Positions 1 through 8,142 of a DNA stretch of 64,000 nucleotides are shown piece after piece (positions within the stretch are counted from its first letter, which is position 1; each line of letters starts with the position of its first letter). The notes beneath the pieces are model-generated. The model was not told the DNA's origin. It made no database searches and saw only the letters and a program-made list of their open reading frames with translations. A program made the translations under genes and the position numbers. This stretch comes from Neptunomonas japonica JAMM 1380 (GTDB lineage Bacteria; Pseudomonadota; Gammaproteobacteria; Pseudomonadales; Balneatricaceae), in the NCBI RefSeq assembly GCF_016592555.1, contig NZ_AP014546.1, forward strand, positions 1,178,001 to 1,242,000. Direction: 5' to 3'.

Positions 1-650
1 TAATGCCGCTCACCTCCATCAATGATTAATTCCCCTTTTAGGCCAAAAGAGAGCAGCCCAGCAAGAAACATTACACTGACAAAAGAGGGAAGTGCTAGCC
101 AGAGTAAGTCTTGGATGGCGACTTTATCCGCTAGGAATATCATTAGTGTGGTGACATCGCCAGTAATAAGAGATACGCCGCCAGAGTTCACGGCAAATAC
201 AACCAGCACTGCAAATTTTAATGTTTTATTGGGAGGGAGTTTTAATGATAGTACCAGTGCAACAGACACTAGTGTTGCAGTGATGTTGTCAGATAACGAT
301 GAGAATGCAAAGGCGAAGATTGCCACCATAAACAACAGTGTTTTTTCACCTACCCGAGAGGGCAGAAACTTGTATATCATCGTTTCAATAAGGCCCTGAT
401 GGTTAAGAAAGGCCACGAAAGTCATCGCGGCCATCAGGAAGAGCCATAGACTGGCTATCTCAAGTAGGTTTTCATTTAACATCCCCTGGATCTGTTTCGG
501 GGTGACATCATCAACAGGGAAAAGGAAAAGAACTAGCCACGATAGCGTGCCTAGAAAAAGCGTAGTTTTAGCTTTGTTAAGGTGAATGACATCTTCAAGC
601 ACGATCATAAAGAAAGCAATGACAGCAAGAATGATAAGAAAAGTGTGCAT
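1..650 (-). CDS. nhaD: NhaD-type Na+/H+ antiporter, N-terminal part (runs off window)
   Basis: I translated the minus strand from the ATG whose complement is at 648-650. The frame stays open for 216 codons to the window edge, so the C-terminal half is missing. The product is strongly hydrophobic with several membrane helices. It carries the motifs SDNITATLVS and GDVTTLMIF, which match the conserved helix-break segments of NhaD/ArsB-type ion transporters (inner-membrane sodium-for-proton exchange, family knowledge). The start is close to the first membrane helix. An ORF on the other strand at 22-399 is a shadow. Family call is fairly sure; NhaD against another member of the ion transporter superfamily is less sure because only half is visible. 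Confidence 0.8.
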   Translation of the reverse strand, partial: MHTFLIILAVIAFFMIVLEDVIHLNKAKTTLFLGTLSWLVLFLFPVDDVTPKQIQGMLNENLLEIASLWLFLMAAMTFVAFLNHQGLIETMIYKFLPSRVGEKTLLFMVAIFAFAFSSLSDNITATLVSVALVLSLKLPPNKTLKFAVLVVFAVNSGGVSLITGDVTTLMIFLADKVAIQDLLWLALPSFVSVMFLAGLLSFGLKGELIIDGGERH

Positions 651-786
651 TAGCACGACTCCACAAAATTTAAGAAAGCAATATTTTAGGGGTTGGTTAC
701 TGTGTGTGCATTGTTTTTTTAGGCTTAAACTTTATATTATCCTCTTTAATTAACGTTTAGACGTCCAGTATGAGAGTTTAGATTCA

Positions 787-1068
787 TTGTCGACCTTACC
801 CAATACATCAACTTGGTACATCTATATGCTACTTTGTGCGGATGGTAGTTTGTACACAGGTATTACGACGGATTGTGACAGGCGCTTAAAAGAGCACAAT
901 GAGAGCAATAAGTTAGGTGCTAAATATACGCGCCCCAGAAGACCAGTTGCCCTAGCATGGTCTGAGGAAGTTGCGAGTCGTTCTTTAGCGAGTAAGCGTG
1001 AGTACCAGATTAAGCAGTATTCCCGAGCGAAAAAGTTGGCGCTTATCAGTGGCTTTAGTTCGAGCTAA
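787..1068 (+). CDS. GIY-YIG domain protein (YhbQ/UPF0213-like)
   Basis: A 93-residue protein that is almost entirely one GIY-YIG nuclease domain: WYIYMLLCADGSLYTGIT at residues 11-28 supplies the two signature tyrosine strands, followed by a basic helix with RRLKEHN and KREYQIK. E. coli YhbQ is about this size; the family is annotated as a possible structure-specific or repair nuclease, with poorly defined substrate. The start is TTG at 787, because the frame has a stop at 751 and no ATG before the essential WYIY motif. A short GAGAG run lies about ten bases upstream. It stands alone between an antiporter reading away and the zinc operon. Confidence 0.85.
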   Translation: MSTLPNTSTWYIYMLLCADGSLYTGITTDCDRRLKEHNESNKLGAKYTRPRRPVALAWSEEVASRSLASKREYQIKQYSRAKKLALISGFSSS

Positions 1069-1130
1069 ATTCCTCAGGGCTTAACCATAGGTTTAAGCTG
1101 CCGACCTTTTGGCATTTGAATGTTTTTGGC

Positions 1131-1165
1131 TTGACGTAAAATATTTAAATGTTATGTTATAACGT
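1131..1165 (+). promoter_or_regulatory. Zinc operon promoter with Zur-like box over the -10
   Basis: TTGACG (1131-1136), a 16-base spacer and TATGTT (1153-1158) form a reasonable sigma70 promoter about 30 bases before the ATG of the ZrgA-like gene. The -10 lies inside ATGTTATGTTATAACGT (1149-1165), which matches the gammaproteobacterial Zur operator core ATGTTATAATATAACAT at 14 of 17 positions by my alignment. Binding of zinc-loaded Zur here would block RNA polymerase, so the operon should be induced by zinc shortage. The sequence match is seen; the regulation is inferred. Confidence 0.7.
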
Positions 1166-1187
1166 ATTTTTCTAAATGGGTACAGTC

Positions 1188-1790
1188 ATGAAACTTAAAC
1201 CTTTGGTAGTTGCTACCACTTTAACTTCTTTCACGCTGCTAGGGACTTCTTCATTTTTGTATGCAAGTGATGCTCATGAACACGGTATCGCTGAGTTAAA
1301 CGTTGCATTTGAAGCTAAGCAGCTAGAGATCATGTTTTTATCGCCGGCAGCTAATTTGGTTGGTTTCGAACATCCGCCTGAAACTGAACAACAAGAGAAG
1401 CTGATTGTTGACGCTGTGCACGCGTTAAAGCAAGGGTACGACATAATCCGTCTACCTAAAGAAGCAGTATGCTTGTTGAAAGAAGCAGACGTTGAGCAGT
1501 CTTTACTTGAATCGCATTCTTCTGGGCATGAAGAAGAGCATGAGCATGAAAAAGAACATGAGCATGAAGAAGAACATGAGCATGAAAAAGAACATGAGTC
1601 AGGGCATTCAGATTTTACAGTACACTACCAGTTTGTCTGCTCTAAACCGGAGATGCTAACCGGTTTTACAACGGGGCTTTTTGAGCAGTTTCCTATGATT
1701 GAATCAATCAGATATAAGATGGTGAGTCATGAAGGGCAACAAGGTGGCGAACTTTTACCTTCTAAAGGGGACGTACACATTAAACAATAG
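1188..1790 (+). CDS. ZrgA-like (DUF2796) periplasmic zinc-uptake protein
   Basis: An exported protein with an N-terminal signal peptide (MKLKPLVVATTLTSF onward, cleavage near LYASDA), then the DUF2796 opening motif HEHGIAELNVAFE, a Cys-containing body and a His/Glu-rich insert at about residues 110-140. DUF2796 proteins such as Vibrio ZrgA are encoded with an ABC transporter and belong to zinc-responsive uptake systems. The His-rich segment is a likely zinc catcher. I prefer the ATG at 1188 over one at 1176 because the signal peptide starts there. It is the first gene of an operon with the ABC ATPase, permease and DUF3299 genes, behind a Zur-like box. Periplasmic zinc binding is inferred from family and residues. 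Confidence 0.85.
   Translation: MKLKPLVVATTLTSFTLLGTSSFLYASDAHEHGIAELNVAFEAKQLEIMFLSPAANLVGFEHPPETEQQEKLIVDAVHALKQGYDIIRLPKEAVCLLKEADVEQSLLESHSSGHEEEHEHEKEHEHEEEHEHEKEHESGHSDFTVHYQFVCSKPEMLTGFTTGLFEQFPMIESIRYKMVSHEGQQGGELLPSKGDVHIKQ
1530..1601 (+). repeat. Four 18-bp units encoding a His-Glu hexapeptide repeat
   Basis: Four tandem 18-base units (GAAGAAGAGCATGAGCAT and close variants) encode EEEHEH, EKEHEH, EEEHEH and EKEHES inside the ZrgA-like protein. Units 2 to 4 differ at few bases, so the array is recent and its copy number may vary without breaking the frame. The encoded stretch is a plausible low-complexity zinc-binding tract. Confidence 0.9.
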
Positions 1791-1851
1791 CGTTATTTAA
1801 TTAATAGTCGTTATTTCTAGGTCAGTAATAAGCTCAGTATTAGGCACAGCT

Positions 1852-2556
1852 ATGGCAAAGGTGTTATTAGATAAAGTTAAGTACTCTTGGGTAAAAGATG
1901 CACCTCTTTTAGATATTGCAACATGTGATATTCAAAGTGGGGAGCGTGTATTTATACAGGGGCCATCAGGCAGTGGGAAAAGTACACTACTTAACTTACT
2001 GACGGGCTTATTACTGCCAGATTCTGGTGTAATTAATATTGCGGGTAGTGACATTTCATCATTATCAGCTGTAAAAAGAGATTGTTTTCGGGCTGATCAT
2101 ATTGGTTTTGTTTTCCAGCAGTTTAACCTGCTTCCTTATCTCTCATTAATAGACAATGTTATGTTGGCATGTCGTTTTTCAGCGATACGTACACAACGAG
2201 CACTGAAGCATCACGGCAGTGTACGAAAAGCCGCTGAGCAGCTATTAGCTGAGCTAGGTCTGGAGGAACAGCTTCGCCAGCGGGTGACGGTTGCTGAACT
2301 GTCTGTTGGTCAGCAGCAACGTGTGGCGGTAGCGCGAGCTTTAATAGGTTCTCCTGAGCTGTTGATAGCTGATGAGCCTACATCTGCACTAGACGCAGCG
2401 TCGCGCGATACCTTTACTGAGCTATTAATAGCAGAGGCCTCTCGGTACAACAGTACATTATTGTTGGTAAGCCATGATGAGGCATTAGGTCAGCACTTTA
2501 ATAGAACAATTCTACTACAGCATATAAATAGTGCCGGAGTCTTCCATGCTGCTTAG
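1852..2556 (+). CDS. ABC transporter ATP-binding protein (LolD/MacB-like)
   Basis: A 234-residue stand-alone ATPase. Walker A is GPSGSGKST (residues 37-45), the Q-loop is in FVFQQFNLLPYL, Walker B is LLIADEPTSALD, and the H-loop His is in VSHDEA. The signature is LSVGQQQ, with Val where most families have Gly. Sequence style matches the LolD/FtsE/MacB group, which works with FtsX-like permeases and usually moves lipoproteins or does mechanotransmission rather than simple import. The stop lies inside the next gene, so the two are translationally coupled. The zinc operon context suggests a role in zinc uptake or envelope response to zinc limitation, as for Vibrio Zrg genes. Confidence 0.9.
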   Translation: MAKVLLDKVKYSWVKDAPLLDIATCDIQSGERVFIQGPSGSGKSTLLNLLTGLLLPDSGVINIAGSDISSLSAVKRDCFRADHIGFVFQQFNLLPYLSLIDNVMLACRFSAIRTQRALKHHGSVRKAAEQLLAELGLEEQLRQRVTVAELSVGQQQRVAVARALIGSPELLIADEPTSALDAASRDTFTELLIAEASRYNSTLLLVSHDEALGQHFNRTILLQHINSAGVFHAA

Positions 2557-3802
2557 TGTTGCGCTGTCGAGTAGCTGGAGCCGCCGTCATACTTTATTTT
2601 TTATTGTACTGACGATTGCTCTCAGTGTGACGCTCTTAATGGGCGTTGAAAAAATTCGTGCAGAAGTGCGTGATAGCTTTAACCGTTCTGTCTCTGGTAC
2701 CGATTTGATTGTTGGAGCCAGAGGAGGGGAGCTACAACTTATCTTGTACTCTATTTTTCATATTGGCCAAGCTTCAAATAATATGAGTTGGGCCAGTTTT
2801 GAGCGGATAAAAAGTAACAAGCATGTTGCGTGGGCAGAGCCTATCTCTCTTGGTGATTCACATAAAGGCTTTAGAGTTGTAGGAACGTCAGCAGGCTTCT
2901 TTGAACATTATCAAGTGGGGCAACAGGCAAGGTTAGCATTTCAGCATGGAAGGGCTTTTAGCGACTTGTTTGATGCGGTTGTTGGTGCGGATGTTGCCAG
3001 ACAGCTTGGGTATCAACTAGGAGAGCGTATTACGCTCTCTCATGGTGTCGGTAAGACAAGCTTTTCTGAACACGATGATCGTCCTTTTAGTATCAGTGGT
3101 GTATTGCAACCAACAGGAACGCCTATTGACCAGTCGGTTTTTGTTAGCTCTCAAGCAATTGAAGCGATTCATGTTGGTTGGCAAGCGGGTAGCCGTATTC
3201 GTGGCCAGCAAGTATCAGAAGTTGAGATAAGAAGTAAAAGCCTACAGCCTAAAGAGTTAACGGCTGTATTAGTCGGCATGAAATCAAAATTAGGTACCTT
3301 TCACCTACAGCGCCAGATTAATAACTATAAAGTGGAGCCTCTGCAAGCGGTATTACCAGGTGTTGCATTACAGCAGATGTGGCAGTTGATTCGTGTTGCT
3401 GAGAACGCGCTGTTGTTAGTCTCTGCATGTGTAGTTTTGGCTGGATTCATGGGTATGTTGGCTGTGTTGCTTACAAGCTTAGGGGCACGACGCAAAGAGA
3501 TGGCTATTTTACGCTCAATCGGAGCGAGGCCTTGGCATATTGTGGGTTTGCTTGTATTTGAGTCTACATTGGTGAGCATAGTGGGAACTTTGATAGGGGT
3601 ATTGATGTCTGTATTCTTGTTGATGTTCGCACGACCATTACTTGAAGTACATTTTGGTTTATTTATCCAGTCAGCTGGGTTGTCTTTGGATGACTTGCCG
3701 ATGTTATTCTGTGTTGTGTTGGCTGGGGCACTAACGGGGTTGTGGCCAGGTTACCGGGCTTATCAAATGACAGCTGCGGACGGGCTTACGGCTCGATATT
3801 AA
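2546..3802 (+). CDS. FtsX-like ABC permease of the zinc operon
   Basis: One N-terminal membrane helix (LFFIVLTIALSVTLLMGV), a large periplasmic domain of about 230 residues, then three C-terminal helices: the MacB/LolCE FtsX-domain topology. ARRKEMAILRSIGA is the conserved coupling helix of FtsX domains. ATG 2546 is preferred to the GTG at 2531 because GGAG lies six bases before it at 2536-2539. The start overlaps the ATPase gene by 11 bases. This type works by mechanotransmission on a periplasmic partner, so a complex with the ZrgA-like protein is a reasonable inference. The exact substrate cannot be read from the sequence. Confidence 0.88.
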   Translation: MLLSVALSSSWSRRHTLFFIVLTIALSVTLLMGVEKIRAEVRDSFNRSVSGTDLIVGARGGELQLILYSIFHIGQASNNMSWASFERIKSNKHVAWAEPISLGDSHKGFRVVGTSAGFFEHYQVGQQARLAFQHGRAFSDLFDAVVGADVARQLGYQLGERITLSHGVGKTSFSEHDDRPFSISGVLQPTGTPIDQSVFVSSQAIEAIHVGWQAGSRIRGQQVSEVEIRSKSLQPKELTAVLVGMKSKLGTFHLQRQINNYKVEPLQAVLPGVALQQMWQLIRVAENALLLVSACVVLAGFMGMLAVLLTSLGARRKEMAILRSIGARPWHIVGLLVFESTLVSIVGTLIGVLMSVFLLMFARPLLEVHFGLFIQSAGLSLDDLPMLFCVVLAGALTGLWPGYRAYQMTAADGLTARY

Positions 3803-3892
3803 ATAAACCTATTTGATCATTTATTTCTTCATATCACTTGTGGTTGAGTGTTCGTGTTTATGATTTTTCTAAAGTAAGGATTGGGTTTTAGT

Positions 3893-4437
3893 ATGCCGGT
3901 AAGCAGGTCTTTAATAAGTGTTTTTGCACTGTATGTACTCTTTTCGATTAAAGCCATAGCAGGTGATGTTTTGCTTAACGGAGAAAAGGTAGAGCAGCTA
4001 GACTGGGAGCAATTGATGCCTGCCGATTATAACCTAGATGGCTTTTTTGATGATCGAGATATAGGTGCGTGGGATGACTTGGATCCCAAAACTGCTCTAT
4101 TAATGGATGAGTTACAACAGGTTTTGCAATCGGCCCCTATTGTCCCTGAAATGGATGGGAGAATGATTAAGATACCTGGTTTTGTTGTACCTGTAGAAGG
4201 TGAAAATCAAAATGTATTTAAGTTTTTTTAGTACCGTACTTTGGTGCATGTATTCATGTTCCGCCACCTCCATCGAACCAAATTATTTATGCTGACTACG
4301 AACCCGGTGTTAAGTTAGAAAGTCTTTATGATGCTGTATGGTTGACGGGTAAGCTAAGAACAAAGACTTTTAGCCATGAGTTGGCATCATCAGGTTACAC
4401 AATGGATGTTTATCGCATAGAGCCTTATAACGAATAA
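3893..4437 (+). pseudogene. DUF3299 protein gene, frameshifted in a T7 run
   Basis: The first frame gives a signal peptide and the DUF3299 start (GFVVPVEGENQNVFKFF), then stops at TAG 4229-4231. The -1 frame continues at once with LVPYFGACIHVPPPPSNQ, the hallmark core of DUF3299, and ends in TAA at 4435-4437. The join is at seven T's (4223-4229); one more T would restore a 181-residue protein of normal family length. DUF3299 genes commonly close zinc ABC operons of this kind. The break could be a homopolymer sequencing error, a fresh mutation or recoding. The ATG at 3893 follows AAGGA at 3876-3880; a TTG at 3881 is less likely. The rest of the gene shows no decay. Confidence 0.85.
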
Positions 4438-4633
4438 TAGTTAAAGAGCAATTTCTAAAGAATACTCCACAGCAAAAATAGCCGTATTGTGTATTACCTC
4501 AGTTGTTACTGTCGTCGTAGAACTTTGTTAAAGTGTGTCATAAAATAGCGTGTGAAGTATCACGCCAATAATACATTTAGACAGATGTTTTCGCGCTAGC
4601 GTTTTCTGTTTATTCCATGCTGAGTTTCCTCAT

Positions 4634-5782
4634 ATGAAATACCCAACAACAAAGTTGCCTAAAGTTGGTACGACTATTTTTACTGTTATGTCACAGATGG
4701 CAGCAGAGCATAATGCGATTAATTTATCGCAGGGCTTCCCCGATTTTGATGGGCCTAAAAAGCTATTAGACTCAGTAGGCCATTATATTGCACAAGGTGC
4801 TAACCAGTATGCCCCGATGACGGGTATGCCAGTACTACGTGAAGAGATTGCTAGAAAAGTAGCTGCCTTATATGGAACTACAGTTTCGGCTGAGACTGAA
4901 ATAACAGTAACCTCGGGCGCGACGGAAGCCTTGTTTGCGGCAATATCGGCAGTAGTGCAGCAAGGTGATGAAGTGATCGTGTTTGATCCCGCTTATGATA
5001 GTTACGAGCCGGCAATCGAGCTTAACGGTGGTATTGCCGTACATCTACAGTTACAACCCCCTGGTTTTCATATCGACTGGCAGCACCTCAAGGATGCCAT
5101 TACTGCCAGAACACGCATGATTATTATTAACACACCCCATAACCCGACAGGTTCTATTTTATCGGCTCAAGATCTTGAGCAGTTGGCTGAACTGGTGCGC
5201 GACACCGACATTCTGTTATTAGGCGATGAAGTCTATGAGCATATTGTTTTTGATGGCCAGAAACACCACAGCCTGTTGGGCCATTCTGAGTTGTATCAGC
5301 GTAGCTTTGTGGTGTCTTCTTTTGGCAAGACCTACCACACAACGGGTTGGAAAATTGGTTATTGTGTCGCTCCTGCTATTTTATCGGCAGAGCTTCGCAA
5401 GGTGCATCAGTACCTGACATTCTCAACGTCAACACCGATGCAGTTAGCACTCGCTGATATTATGCGAGATGAACCTTCCCACTATCATGATCTTCCAGAT
5501 TTTTATCAGCGTAAACGCGATCTGTTCAACACATTAATTAAGCCCAGTAAATTTTCTTTTACTCCGGGTGAAGGGACTTATTTCCAATTGGTTGATTACA
5601 GTGCAATTAGCGATATGAGTGACGTTGCGTTTTGTCAGTGGTTGATCAAAGAGGTGGGCGTCGCGGCAATACCCGTTTCTGTTTTTTGCCAGGCACCACC
5701 AGATATGAAGTTGGTGCGATTCTGTTTTGCAAAAGATGACGCTACATTGAAACAAGCCGCTGAACGTTTAATTGCGATTTAG
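4634..5782 (+). CDS. ybdL: PLP-dependent methionine/glutamine aminotransferase (YbdL-like)
   Basis: A 382-residue class I/II aminotransferase. Visible landmarks are NLSQGFPDFDGP near the N terminus, the ring-stacking and phosphate-binding region, INTPHNPTG, DEVYEHIVFDG, and the Schiff-base lysine in SFGKTYHTTGWKIGY. The opening resembles E. coli YbdL, which prefers methionine, and eukaryotic glutamine transaminase K. The next gene, ten bases on, is an omega-amidase: together they form the glutamine transaminase/omega-amidase route, which removes the 2-oxoglutaramate by-product and makes the transamination irreversible. This would re-aminate the keto acid of methionine in salvage (inference). 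Cytosolic. Confidence 0.88.
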   Translation: MKYPTTKLPKVGTTIFTVMSQMAAEHNAINLSQGFPDFDGPKKLLDSVGHYIAQGANQYAPMTGMPVLREEIARKVAALYGTTVSAETEITVTSGATEALFAAISAVVQQGDEVIVFDPAYDSYEPAIELNGGIAVHLQLQPPGFHIDWQHLKDAITARTRMIIINTPHNPTGSILSAQDLEQLAELVRDTDILLLGDEVYEHIVFDGQKHHSLLGHSELYQRSFVVSSFGKTYHTTGWKIGYCVAPAILSAELRKVHQYLTFSTSTPMQLALADIMRDEPSHYHDLPDFYQRKRDLFNTLIKPSKFSFTPGEGTYFQLVDYSAISDMSDVAFCQWLIKEVGVAAIPVSVFCQAPPDMKLVRFCFAKDDATLKQAAERLIAI

Positions 5783-5792
5783 GAGAGTTCTA

Positions 5793-6578
5793 ATGATAAA
5801 GCTTGATGATTTACGTGTGTCATTGGTACAAACCGAACTGATATGGCAGGCTCCTGAAAAAAACCGTCATATGTTGGCAGAGAAACTCGCTTCGTTAAAA
5901 GGAAAAACTGACCTCGTCATTTTACCTGAGATGTTTACAACCTGCTTTATGATGAACCCTGAAGAGCACTCGGAACCTATGCTTGGGGATACACTCGCGT
6001 GGATGAAGTCTCAGGCTGCATTGTTGGACGCTGCCATATGCGGTTCAGTCGCGATACAAGAGAGTGATACTTACATTAATAGAATGTTACTCGTCTCTCC
6101 TACAGGAGAGATGCAGTTTTACGATAAAACTCATCTTTTCAGAATGGGTAATGAGCACCAACATTATCGGGCGGGTGCTGAGCGAATTATCTTTGAGTAT
6201 GCGGGATGGCGCATATTACCGACCATCTGTTATGACCTGCGTTTTCCAGTGTTTATGCGCTGCCAGAATGATTATGACCTAGCAATTTGTGTTGCCAATT
6301 GGCCTGCGCCACGACGCAATCCGTGGCGTACACTGCTTCAAGCACGCGCTATTGAGAATCAATGCTATATGCTAGGTGTTAATCGTGTGGGTGAAGACGG
6401 CGTTGGGCTGCATTACAGTGGTGATTCATTAGCAGTAAACTTTAAAGGCGAACTGATATTGGATAAGCCGCAAGGGGAAAGCTTTATTAAAACAGTTGTA
6501 TTGCATCTTAATGAAGTGAAGCAATTTCGCGAAGTGTTTCCTGCGTGGCAGGATGCTGATGAGTTCTCGATGAGTTGA
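5793..6578 (+). CDS. yafV: Omega-amidase, nitrilase family (YafV/Nit2-like)
   Basis: A carbon-nitrogen hydrolase with the Glu-Lys-Cys catalytic triad visible in LPEMFTTCF, FYDKTHLF and TICYDLRFP. YafV and Nit2 hydrolyse 2-oxoglutaramate and 2-oxosuccinamate to the keto acid and ammonia. The ATG at 5793 has AGGAGAG at 5781-5787 just upstream; an in-frame upstream extension overlapping the aminotransferase is not needed. It follows the YbdL-like gene by ten bases, and the pairing supports a shared pathway. It converges on the chaN-like gene. Confidence 0.88.
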   Translation: MIKLDDLRVSLVQTELIWQAPEKNRHMLAEKLASLKGKTDLVILPEMFTTCFMMNPEEHSEPMLGDTLAWMKSQAALLDAAICGSVAIQESDTYINRMLLVSPTGEMQFYDKTHLFRMGNEHQHYRAGAERIIFEYAGWRILPTICYDLRFPVFMRCQNDYDLAICVANWPAPRRNPWRTLLQARAIENQCYMLGVNRVGEDGVGLHYSGDSLAVNFKGELILDKPQGESFIKTVVLHLNEVKQFREVFPAWQDADEFSMS

Positions 6579-6593
6579 TAAAAAGCACAAGTC

Positions 6594-7535
6594 TTATGAC
6601 TTATGCTTATCGCGAAGGCTTGCGCAGTAGTCTTTTTCTACCTGCTTTGGCGTAAACCAGATGTAATCAGCCTCACTTAGTGAGGCGTAATCTTCTGGCT
6701 GAAGTTGGTTTTTTCTGACTTCTGCTAGTAATACCGTTTTTGTGGTTTGCTTTGTTACTTGGCGAAGGTGTAACGGTACACCTATGTTTTTTTGTGTATG
6801 AAAGCTTCCTGCGATAAGAATGCTAGGTTCTTTGCCTATTAACATTGCGTTGGCCATGCTGGCATCACGTGTTAGTTGAATAGTCATCATTGGTGCTAAC
6901 TGTGCTTTTGGCATGAGTTGGCAGTGGCTTTCGAATACCTGATTTAAGATCTGTTTTTTAGCGACTTCAGGGATGTTTTTAAGAGTCTTAAAGGGAGTTT
7001 CGTTGAATAAAGTATCATTATTTTTTTGCTGATAAATTTGCTTTATTGTGGCTCGATTTATATTACCTGCACTAATGTTAGCGCCTTTTAACAGGCTGTT
7101 ATGTATTAATGGAGCGTAATCTTTCCAAGGCCAGCCTTTGTCATTCCATGAAAGCTTTCTATGTATCTGATCTTTGCTATCAGTTGATGATAGTAATGCA
7201 ATGTTGCTTTGCTGCTCATCGGTGAGCATTTCAAATACAACCCGCGTGTGAGGTTTGTTGAGCAGTGATTCGAGCAGTTGTAATTCGAGTCTGTGGTGGT
7301 CTTCATTATCATGTTTTTCGCCGACTAGAACATAGTGAGACTTTTGTAAGTCGGTTATTAGCGTCTTTTCTGTGATATATGCTTGATCATCTAAGCTATA
7401 GATTTTTCCTACAAGGGGGTGGTTTTGTAGAAGAGGAGCTGACCACTCAGCGTTAGCTTGGCTGAACAGGGATGTTAAAAATAAGAAAAGTACTACGCAT
7501 TGAAAAAGGTACGAGTTGGTAGTTTTTTTAAGCAT
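6594..7535 (-). CDS. ChaN-like protein (DUF399), periplasmic
   Basis: A 313-residue exported protein: a hydrophobic signal segment (VVLFLFLTSLFSQANA, cleavage after ANA) and then the ChaN/DUF399 core with HYVLVGEKHDNEDHHRLELQ, FEMLTDEQ, and GSFHTQKNIGVPLHL near the C terminus. ChaN proteins bind haem cofacially in a dimer and are thought to take part in iron acquisition. Campylobacter ChaN is a lipoprotein; here there is no lipobox cysteine, so soluble periplasmic export is more likely. It is monocistronic, about 80 bases beyond the raiA gene on the same strand, with a terminator between them. Confidence 0.8.
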   Translation of the reverse strand: MLKKTTNSYLFQCVVLFLFLTSLFSQANAEWSAPLLQNHPLVGKIYSLDDQAYITEKTLITDLQKSHYVLVGEKHDNEDHHRLELQLLESLLNKPHTRVVFEMLTDEQQSNIALLSSTDSKDQIHRKLSWNDKGWPWKDYAPLIHNSLLKGANISAGNINRATIKQIYQQKNNDTLFNETPFKTLKNIPEVAKKQILNQVFESHCQLMPKAQLAPMMTIQLTRDASMANAMLIGKEPSILIAGSFHTQKNIGVPLHLRQVTKQTTKTVLLAEVRKNQLQPEDYASLSEADYIWFTPKQVEKDYCASLRDKHKS

Positions 7536-7572
7536 ATTAAGCTCGTTTTACGGCTTTATTAGACGTATCAAA

Positions 7573-7592
7573 AAAGGCCCCGCAGGGCCTTT
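7573..7592 (-). terminator. Rho-independent terminator of raiA
   Basis: Perfect 8-bp stem AAAGGCCC (7573-7580) with GGGCCTTT (7585-7592) and a CGCA loop. Read on the minus strand the stem runs straight into a T tract (A's at 7569-7575 on the plus strand). It follows the hibernation factor gene. Confidence 0.9.
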
Positions 7593-7614
7593 AGTATCTA
7601 ATAATGGGTTACTT

Positions 7615-7986
7615 TCAGGCCTGATAGACCTCTTCGTCGTCGATATCATCATCGTTGACGGATTCTTCACCAATTAAAGTAGTATGTTTAGGTGTACCTT
7701 TTTTGTGCACCTGTTTGTCGTGTAGTTTTGCTAGCTGGCGGTCAATTTTTTGAGCGAGTGCATCCAATGCAACAAAAAGATTATCATCCGATGCTTTAGC
7801 ATTAATTTCTCTGCCTGCGGCATGGAGAGTTGCTTCAACTTCTTCTAGGCGGTCTGTTTTATCTAGAGTGACCTGAGCACTTGAAATAACATCGTAACGT
7901 TCTTGGCTGTGTTCTAACCAAGATTCAATTTTTTCGCGAATAGCGGGTGAAACTTTATCATGGCGGTTAGTGATGTTGATGATCAT
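7615..7986 (-). CDS. raiA: Ribosome hibernation factor, YfiA/HPF family
   Basis: A 123-residue short-type S30AE/sigma-54 modulation domain protein: INITNRHDKVSPAIREKIESWLE, the VEATLHAAGREINAKA strand and FVALDALAQKIDRQLAKLHDK helix are typical. It binds the 30S decoding region during slow growth and inactivates ribosomes. The acidic tail ESVNDDDIDDEE replaces the long C-terminal dimerisation domain of long HPF. It stands alone, not in the rpoN-ptsN cluster where hpf usually lies, so YfiA/RaiA is the better name, though raiA against hpf is not proven. It has its own terminator. Confidence 0.85.
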   Translation of the reverse strand: MIINITNRHDKVSPAIREKIESWLEHSQERYDVISSAQVTLDKTDRLEEVEATLHAAGREINAKASDDNLFVALDALAQKIDRQLAKLHDKQVHKKGTPKHTTLIGEESVNDDDIDDEEVYQA

Positions 7987-8142
7987 ATAATTTCCTTACT
8001 ACGTAAATTGCAACAACCAAAGGCTGCGTATAAATCAACATTGAAAACGTAACTTACCGGGGTCCTTTTTCTTAAATATTTATGAACTTTGTGAATTCAC
8101 TATAGCTCTGATTTTACAAAAAAGGAAAGAGATTTTTCAGCT

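Noticed and set aside
22..399. Plus-strand ORF of 125 codons at the window start
   Set aside because: It lies opposite the nhaD frame, which has clear family motifs and membrane helices.
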